A stretch of DNA of 26,815 nt from a virus: positions 1-26,815 of the IMG/VR virus record IMGVR_UViG_3300017781_004250; one strand, written 5' to 3'. Shown here in pieces: positions 22,653 to 26,815 of this stretch. Positions within the stretch are counted from its first letter, which is position 1. Each line of letters begins with the position of its first letter. Both the position numbers and the translations under genes were made by a program. The notes under the pieces were generated by a model. The model did not search any database. It was given only the letters and a program-made list of their open reading frames with translations, and was not told the origin of the DNA.

Positions 22653-23359
22653 TAAGTTTCTGCTGTCCATCGAGGGGCAGACCCGAACTAGCAAAGAGAT
22701 TAATTGATACTGCCACAGAAACACAAAAGGGTGATACAGAATTTCTATTCTATTTAAATGACGATGATGAAAAACTAGAACAATACAAAGACTTACTTGA
22801 TGAAAAACATTATACTATAGGCCCAAATCAATCAACATGTTACAGCTGGAATTTAATGAGTGTAAAGGCAACTAACGATGTTGTTATGCTTATGGGTGAT
22901 GATGTACAAGTAAAGACCCATCACTGGGACCAATTAATAGTGGATGAAATAAACAAATATGATGATAGGATTTTAATGGTTGTGCCAAGCGACGGCAGAG
23001 TCAAAGGAACCAAACAACTTACTAACAAGACGAAACTATGGCCCGACAAGCCATTGCCAGCACCACATTTCGCAGTCCATAGTAACTGGGTAAACACTTT
23101 AGGATATCTTGCCCCTGCATTTTTTTGGCATTGGCACGTGGACTCGTACACACAAAAAGTAGCACGTAAAATTAACAGATGTCTCTATCTTCCTACGGTA
23201 GAATTCAAAGCCAAAAAGATACTAGACGATAATGCTGGTAAGCAAATACGGAAAAATTTTAATATTCGTGAAAGAGACAACTTTGTTTGGACAAAAGTTA
23301 GTGACAGGCATTTACAGTCTGATGTCAGCTCTTTACAGAATTTTATTGATGCTTTTTAG
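22649..23359 (+). CDS. GT2-like glycosyltransferase
   Basis: A 236-residue protein opening with ISFCCPSRGRPELAKRLI, the nucleotide-binding start usual in GT2-type transferases, followed by FYLNDDDE at 34-41. VVMLMGDDVQV at 78-88 holds the D-D pair in the place of the DxD metal motif. The region after 140 (FAVHSNWVNTLGYLAPAFFW) probably forms the acceptor side. The family is GT-A and would act in the cytoplasm. It is the last gene of the plus-strand run; its last 27 bases overlap the end of the convergent 145-residue gene. No obvious terminator is seen beyond it. Confidence 0.75.
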   Translation: MISFCCPSRGRPELAKRLIDTATETQKGDTEFLFYLNDDDEKLEQYKDLLDEKHYTIGPNQSTCYSWNLMSVKATNDVVMLMGDDVQVKTHHWDQLIVDEINKYDDRILMVVPSDGRVKGTKQLTNKTKLWPDKPLPAPHFAVHSNWVNTLGYLAPAFFWHWHVDSYTQKVARKINRCLYLPTVEFKAKKILDDNAGKQIRKNFNIRERDNFVWTKVSDRHLQSDVSSLQNFIDAF

Positions 23360-23770
23360 CAAACGGTTGTAAGTTTCTTCATTGATATCTAGTTGTACCA
23401 AAGGACTTCTTATGTATTTCCTTTTTGTGTGTACAAACTTAATGTTTTTTGATTTTGTAATTAGGAAAGTGTTTGCTGTGTATTTTATTTGTTTACCGTT
23501 AAGATGAACGTAAGCGGCAGTGCCGTCACTTCTTTCCCTAAAGAACCATAGGCATAATATATTCCTGTTGAAATCTATATCTGCAAAACTTTCTTTCAAT
23601 TCCGCTTTTGTATCATGCTGTTCGCAAAACTTCTTCCAGTGTTGGTGATTAATATTGTTTTGGTTCTCATACAGGCTATCGTACTCTCTACTGTCAACAA
23701 TATCACCAGCACATATATGTTCTACAGGTTGATCATGGTAATGATGGGTTTTAAGTTTATTCCAGATCAT
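23333..23770 (-). CDS. Hypothetical protein, 145 residues
   Basis: A protein of unrecognised family. It is rich in Asn, Lys, His and aromatic residues, with NILCLWFFRERSDGTAAYVH in the middle and a C-terminal LVQLDINEETYNRLLKSINK helix. I start it at ATG 23770, which shares its first base with the stop of the GT8-like gene (TAATG); a longer frame to 23806 exists but would overlap that gene by 37 bases. It converges on the GT2-like gene with a 27-base overlap. Position at the tail of a HAD and GT8-like run suggests sugar metabolism only by association. Confidence 0.7.
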   Translation of the reverse strand: MIWNKLKTHHYHDQPVEHICAGDIVDSREYDSLYENQNNINHQHWKKFCEQHDTKAELKESFADIDFNRNILCLWFFRERSDGTAAYVHLNGKQIKYTANTFLITKSKNIKFVHTKRKYIRSPLVQLDINEETYNRLLKSINKIL

Positions 23771-24444
23771 TATGCACTGAATAAGTTTATAAGTTCTTTC
23801 TTCCAATCGTCCGCGTACTCACAGTCTCGATAACCATCGAACCATGGTCCACCTTCAGTGTAGTGCAGTATTTTAGGGTGACCGTCATTAGGTTCTTTAT
23901 ACCAACCTACAAGCCAATTGTACTCTAACGGTAAAGATCCTATTTCATTGTCTTCCAACCAACTAAATCTGTGTAGGAATTTCGGTGATTCATCGTTTAG
24001 CAATTCTGGTGTAAGTATTTTGTTCTTAGGATGTTCACAGTTCCATAGTACCATGCTTGACCAATTTTTTCTAGGATATACAGTTTGTACTTGTCCATCC
24101 ATTTTGGTCGTTTCCTTTGGTGTATAATCATGTTGCACAACCATAACTGCTTTAGAATTATCACAGTGTTTGGTAAGTTCATGTGATGGTATCTTCCATA
24201 AAAAGTCGCAGTCACAAAACACTGCCCAACCTTTGAAGTCGTTCATGTATGGCACAAAGAATCTTGTAAAAGTGAATTCTGTTGATGCAAGTTTATCTAC
24301 GGGTCTAGTGTACAGTCCTTGGTCCCTCATCTGCTTCTGTTTCAATGGTATGACTTCGGCCGACGGATCTCTACGTTTGATGCTGTGTTCACACACCTGA
24401 TAGGCTATGTCTTCCCTGCTGTCGTGACCTACGTAAATTTTCAT
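23770..24444 (-). CDS. GT8-like glycosyltransferase
   Basis: A 224-residue protein. KIYVGHDSREDIAYQVCEHSI at the N-terminus and WAVFCDCDFLWK around 73-84, with D78 and D80 as the metal-binding DxD, are typical of bacterial and phage transferases related to GT8. A C-terminal HYTEGGPWFDGYRD block contains the H-x-x-G-x-x-x-W pattern often found near the active site in that group. It is probably cytosolic. The ATG at 24444 overlaps the stop of the HAD gene (ATGA), and its stop overlaps the start of the 145-residue gene. Donor sugar unknown. Confidence 0.78.
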   Translation of the reverse strand: MKIYVGHDSREDIAYQVCEHSIKRRDPSAEVIPLKQKQMRDQGLYTRPVDKLASTEFTFTRFFVPYMNDFKGWAVFCDCDFLWKIPSHELTKHCDNSKAVMVVQHDYTPKETTKMDGQVQTVYPRKNWSSMVLWNCEHPKNKILTPELLNDESPKFLHRFSWLEDNEIGSLPLEYNWLVGWYKEPNDGHPKILHYTEGGPWFDGYRDCEYADDWKKELINLFSA

Positions 24445-25064
24445 TTTCTTCCGGACATTATTTCATGTATTTGTTTCCAATTACTTACACGGATAATGTC
24501 AGGATGTTCAAAGTCGTGATTGTATGGGTGGTCAATTAATATAGGCTTTAAACCGTATTTGAGCCCGGCTACAGCGTTCTTTGGCTTGTCCTCCACCCAA
24601 TACAGTCCGGTGTTGTGAAACTCGGCTAATGCTGAATCTTTGTCTGCACCTGTGTCCAAGATGTGATAATTTTTAAAAATGTGTTCACCAAATAATTGTC
24701 CTAACCTTTTTTTCCTTACAATTTGTGCCGGTATATCTGATGTCTGTGAGGTTATTGGTATAAAGGTCCATCCTTCCGCGGCCAATAGTTTTACCCAAGT
24801 TTGTGAGTCCTCCATTGGGCACTGTGTTGCCATCCATGCACTCTTGTTGAACTCTCTTATCTCCTTACGTATCTCAGGTATAGTAACGCCAAATCTCTCT
24901 GCCATTTCATATGTGTTTTGTTTGTTTGGTAAAAGTTTATACGGATATATTTTTTCGTCGTTCTCGTAGTATGATCGCTGTAACATCCAGTCCGAGAAAT
25001 GCTTTTCCCATTCCAGCAACACGCCGTCTACGTCTGTTAGTATTATTCTATTTGATGTCGGCAT
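24441..25064 (-). CDS. HAD-superfamily phosphatase
   Basis: A 207-residue HAD phosphatase. Motif I is TDVDGVLLEW with nucleophile D11 and acid/base D13; motif II is in PITSQTSD (T105 or S106); a lysine in ADKDSAL (K142) fits motif III; and YWVEDKPKNA at 155-164 (E158, D159) is motif IV. The cap is the helical insert between motifs I and II. Such proteins may act as 5'-nucleotidases or remove phosphate from sugars. It sits at the junction of UvsX/UvsY-like genes and sugar genes, so both nucleotide salvage and sugar phosphate roles are possible. The start overlaps the UvsY-like gene by 17 bases. Confidence 0.82.
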   Translation of the reverse strand: MPTSNRIILTDVDGVLLEWEKHFSDWMLQRSYYENDEKIYPYKLLPNKQNTYEMAERFGVTIPEIRKEIREFNKSAWMATQCPMEDSQTWVKLLAAEGWTFIPITSQTSDIPAQIVRKKRLGQLFGEHIFKNYHILDTGADKDSALAEFHNTGLYWVEDKPKNAVAGLKYGLKPILIDHPYNHDFEHPDIIRVSNWKQIHEIMSGRK

Positions 25065-25533
25065 CTTCCATACCTGCCACCCTCAGCTTTACAATGTTTG
25101 TGATCTGCCATTGCTTCTGGTCTAGACCTTTGGTGATGCCTAGCCATTGGTTTCTTATCAAGGCAAAGTCGTTTATGATCTTGTCCATGTCAACGACGTC
25201 GTCCTCACCGTCAACATACTTTTCTGCATCTCTGCTTGATAACGCTCTGTTGTAATTTTCTAAGTACTTTCTAAAAGTCTTTGATCTTAATCTTCTCAAC
25301 TCTATGTTTAGGTATTCTAATATAGCTTCCAGTTGTTGTAGTTGACTGAACCTTTCTTCGACTATGCCTGGCAGTGAGGCACTTGCTCTTTCTAGATTAC
25401 CATATATTTTGCACTGCTTCTTTGCTTCTAGTAATTCTTTGTCAAAGTATGTAACGCAGTCAGGTATCTTATCGAGATTTCTACTTACTTCGTTGTACCA
25501 GTTAATCATCATAACCGTATCCGTCTGACTCAT
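25048..25533 (-). CDS. UvsY-like recombination mediator candidate
   Basis: A 161-residue, helical, charged protein two genes after UvsX. A central coiled-coil-like stretch (LQQLEAILEYLNIELRRLRSKTF) is followed by basic RKYLENYNRAL, then a C-terminal block: VVDMDKIINDFALIRNQWLG, then QKQWQITNIVKLRVAGM. The order resembles T4 UvsY (137 residues), whose end reads VLSADKDVLKVDTSLQYWG, then RGFAIKHIQDMRAFEAG. UvsY loads UvsX onto single-stranded DNA coated by gp32. Direct identity is low, so this is a candidate only. ATG at 25533 follows GAGG closely; ATGs at 25512 and 25509 are alternatives. Confidence 0.5.
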   Translation of the reverse strand: MSQTDTVMMINWYNEVSRNLDKIPDCVTYFDKELLEAKKQCKIYGNLERASASLPGIVEERFSQLQQLEAILEYLNIELRRLRSKTFRKYLENYNRALSSRDAEKYVDGEDDVVDMDKIINDFALIRNQWLGITKGLDQKQWQITNIVKLRVAGMEDADIK

Positions 25534-25735
25534 CGTCCTCTTCGAACACAGTATTAATTGCTTCTTCTAATTTAGGATCGTATTCTGCAGACGCTTTTAT
25601 TTCATCATGTTCTACACCGATGTCTTCGAGGCTCTTGATAAAGTCAATTGCCATGTCTAGTTTTTGTCTTTCTGGCACGTAATGAACTATTGAATTCCAT
25701 AGACGTTCGATATCTTCGTGTGTAAAATCTATCAT
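25502..25735 (-). CDS. Small acidic protein between UvsX and UvsY-like gene
   Basis: A 77-residue acidic protein with an N-terminal helical part (FTHEDIERLWNSIVHYVPE) and an Asp/Glu-rich tail (FEEDDESDGYGYDD). No catalytic motif is present. The ATG overlaps the UvsX stop (TAATG), fixing the start, and its end overlaps the next gene by up to 32 bases. I associate a small acidic protein at this place with marine T4-like phages, always unnamed. The acidic tail could mimic DNA or bind a basic partner, which is an inference only. Confidence 0.75.
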   Translation of the reverse strand: MIDFTHEDIERLWNSIVHYVPERQKLDMAIDFIKSLEDIGVEHDEIKASAEYDPKLEEAINTVFEEDDESDGYGYDD

Positions 25736-26787
25736 TACTCTTCGTTTGCTTCTGTTGTTTCTGCAGGGACCTCTTCTTTAAATTCTGACATTATCATGTC
25801 TAATTTATCACCTACCCACGCTTTTCTGAACTCTATGTGTTCTTTACCTTTTGAATCGATGTATTTCAGTCTGTTTCCTGTTTGAACCAACAATCCTTTT
25901 TTCTCAAACAAGTCAACTAATCCACTGTATGGATCCATACCTGTATCGTAAGGGATCTTAACTTGAACACCTTCAAACGGTTTGGCATATCTGGTCTTCA
26001 TGACTTTACAAGCGGCTCTAATACCTCTTACGTCAGTGACTTTGTTACCTTTTTCGTCTTCCTTTAGTTTTAATTTTTTCATTGCAACTACAATACTTGA
26101 TGCATAGATAAATCCTTGTCCACCCGATATCTTGTCATCTGGATCAAACATATCTTGTGATGCATAGGTGTGGTTAGTTGCTATAAGTCCTACGTTCCAA
26201 CTTCCAAACATGTTCACACAGTTTCTCACAAGTGCCGTCAATGCCTTTGGCTTTCTACCGAGGTCACCTTTCATATCTCCTGCTTCGAACTGATTAACAT
26301 CTGTTGGTGTAAGCATCATTCCTAAACTGTCTATAACAAATAGCACCTTGGGTGCACCTTCCTTGTTGTCTGCGTGTTGCTCTTTGTAACCTTTCATAAA
26401 CTCCGAAACAGTTTTTGCAACATCATCTACCATGGACATACTTAATTTTAAAAGTTTGTCTTCCGACGTGTCTACTTTTAGTGCTTGTAGCCATTGTTCA
26501 TCCAATGCGTTCTCTGTGTCAATCAGTATAACAAATATACCTTGATCCTGTGCGTTCTTGATGATGTTTCCTGATGCTATGTAACTTTTACCTGCTCCTG
26601 ATTCACCTGCAAGTACAGTCACCTTACCTAGTGGAATACCTCTGTTGAAATCACTGGTCATCAAATAGTTTAATGCGTAATTTCCTGTGCTGATCCAGTC
26701 AGTTGGATCACTGAATCCTATGCCTAGCCCTTGTATACTTTTTGTAATACTTTTCCTAAATTTTGTTGCGTCAAATACTTTTGTCAT
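25735..26787 (-). CDS. uvsX: UvsX-like RecA-family recombinase
   Basis: A 350-residue strand-exchange protein. Walker A is GESGAGKS at 61-68, the catalytic E of the family lies in ILIDTENALD around 88-97, Walker B is VLFVIDSLG at 148-156, and the DNA-binding loops lie in the region following DMKGDLGRKPKAL and KISGGQGF. In T4, UvsX catalyses strand invasion for recombination-dependent replication and repair with UvsY and gp32. The start at 26787 follows AAGGA seven bases upstream. The upstream 28 bases up to the window end are AT-rich and contain no complete promoter. The acidic C-terminal tail (EEVPAETTEANEE) is usual in the family. The gene is complete. Confidence 0.95.
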   Translation of the reverse strand: MTKVFDATKFRKSITKSIQGLGIGFSDPTDWISTGNYALNYLMTSDFNRGIPLGKVTVLAGESGAGKSYIASGNIIKNAQDQGIFVILIDTENALDEQWLQALKVDTSEDKLLKLSMSMVDDVAKTVSEFMKGYKEQHADNKEGAPKVLFVIDSLGMMLTPTDVNQFEAGDMKGDLGRKPKALTALVRNCVNMFGSWNVGLIATNHTYASQDMFDPDDKISGGQGFIYASSIVVAMKKLKLKEDEKGNKVTDVRGIRAACKVMKTRYAKPFEGVQVKIPYDTGMDPYSGLVDLFEKKGLLVQTGNRLKYIDSKGKEHIEFRKAWVGDKLDMIMSEFKEEVPAETTEANEE

Positions 26788-26815
26788 AATTTTGTCCTTT
26801 GTGTAATCTATTTTA

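Noticed and set aside
23340-23365. Possible small hairpin TGCT-AAAA-AGCA at the end of the GT2-like gene
   Set aside because: Four-pair stem with no T run on either strand, so not a credible terminator.
1-26815. tRNA genes, CRISPR arrays, insertion sequences, integrase or attachment sites
   Set aside because: None found by eye; gene-free gaps are at most about 65 bases and hold only promoter-like sequence.

Overview
The window looks like part of the genome of a low-GC, T4-like marine myovirus, of the kind that infects SAR11 (pelagiphage) or picocyanobacteria. The evidence is a set of T4-type replication and recombination proteins (primase gp61, helicase gp41, helicase UvsW, recombinase UvsX, and probable clamp-loader gp62 and UvsY-like proteins). 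Small proteins typical of marine T4-like phages lie between them. Packing is very tight, with most genes overlapping by 1 to 30 bases and no gene-free stretch longer than about 65 bases. The host cannot be read from this window. No tRNA, integrase, insertion sequence or CRISPR array was seen.

Layout. (1) 1-4591, minus strand: a putative virion protein with its own late-promoter-like box, then primase gp61, a radical SAM protein, helicase gp41 and an endonuclease III gene cut by the window edge. (2) 4624-4998, plus strand: one lone unknown gene. (3) 4991-10693, minus strand: from a strong sigma70-like promoter at 10728-10755 run an unknown 449-residue protein, UvsW, two conserved unknown proteins, a gp62-like protein, a zinc-finger protein, a small TTG-start protein, a 196-residue DnaE-like mini-protein and a 97-residue protein whose last codons lie in a Rho-independent terminator. 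(4) 10758-11234, plus strand: a lone SprT-like metallopeptidase. (5) 11214-18760 (minus), 18792-23359 (plus) and 23333-25064 (minus): a large sugar and surface-modification island. It holds four related KpsC/KpsS-like proteins, GT61, GT8-like and GT2-like glycosyltransferases, a DxD glycosyltransferase, three methyltransferases (two of FkbM type), two SGNH-like proteins, a 2-oxoglutarate oxygenase, a sugar-nucleotide epimerase and a HAD phosphatase. (6) 25048-26787, minus strand: UvsX, a 77-residue acidic protein and a UvsY-like protein.

How they work together. The replication and repair genes would provide primer synthesis, fork unwinding, clamp loading, recombination-dependent replication and base-excision repair. 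The sugar island is best read as a pathway that builds or decorates a glycan, on either the host surface or the virion; the sequence does not say which. The most unusual items are the compact DnaE-like protein, which keeps all three polymerase carboxylate motifs in 196 residues, and the fourfold expansion of one glycosyltransferase-like family in the island.
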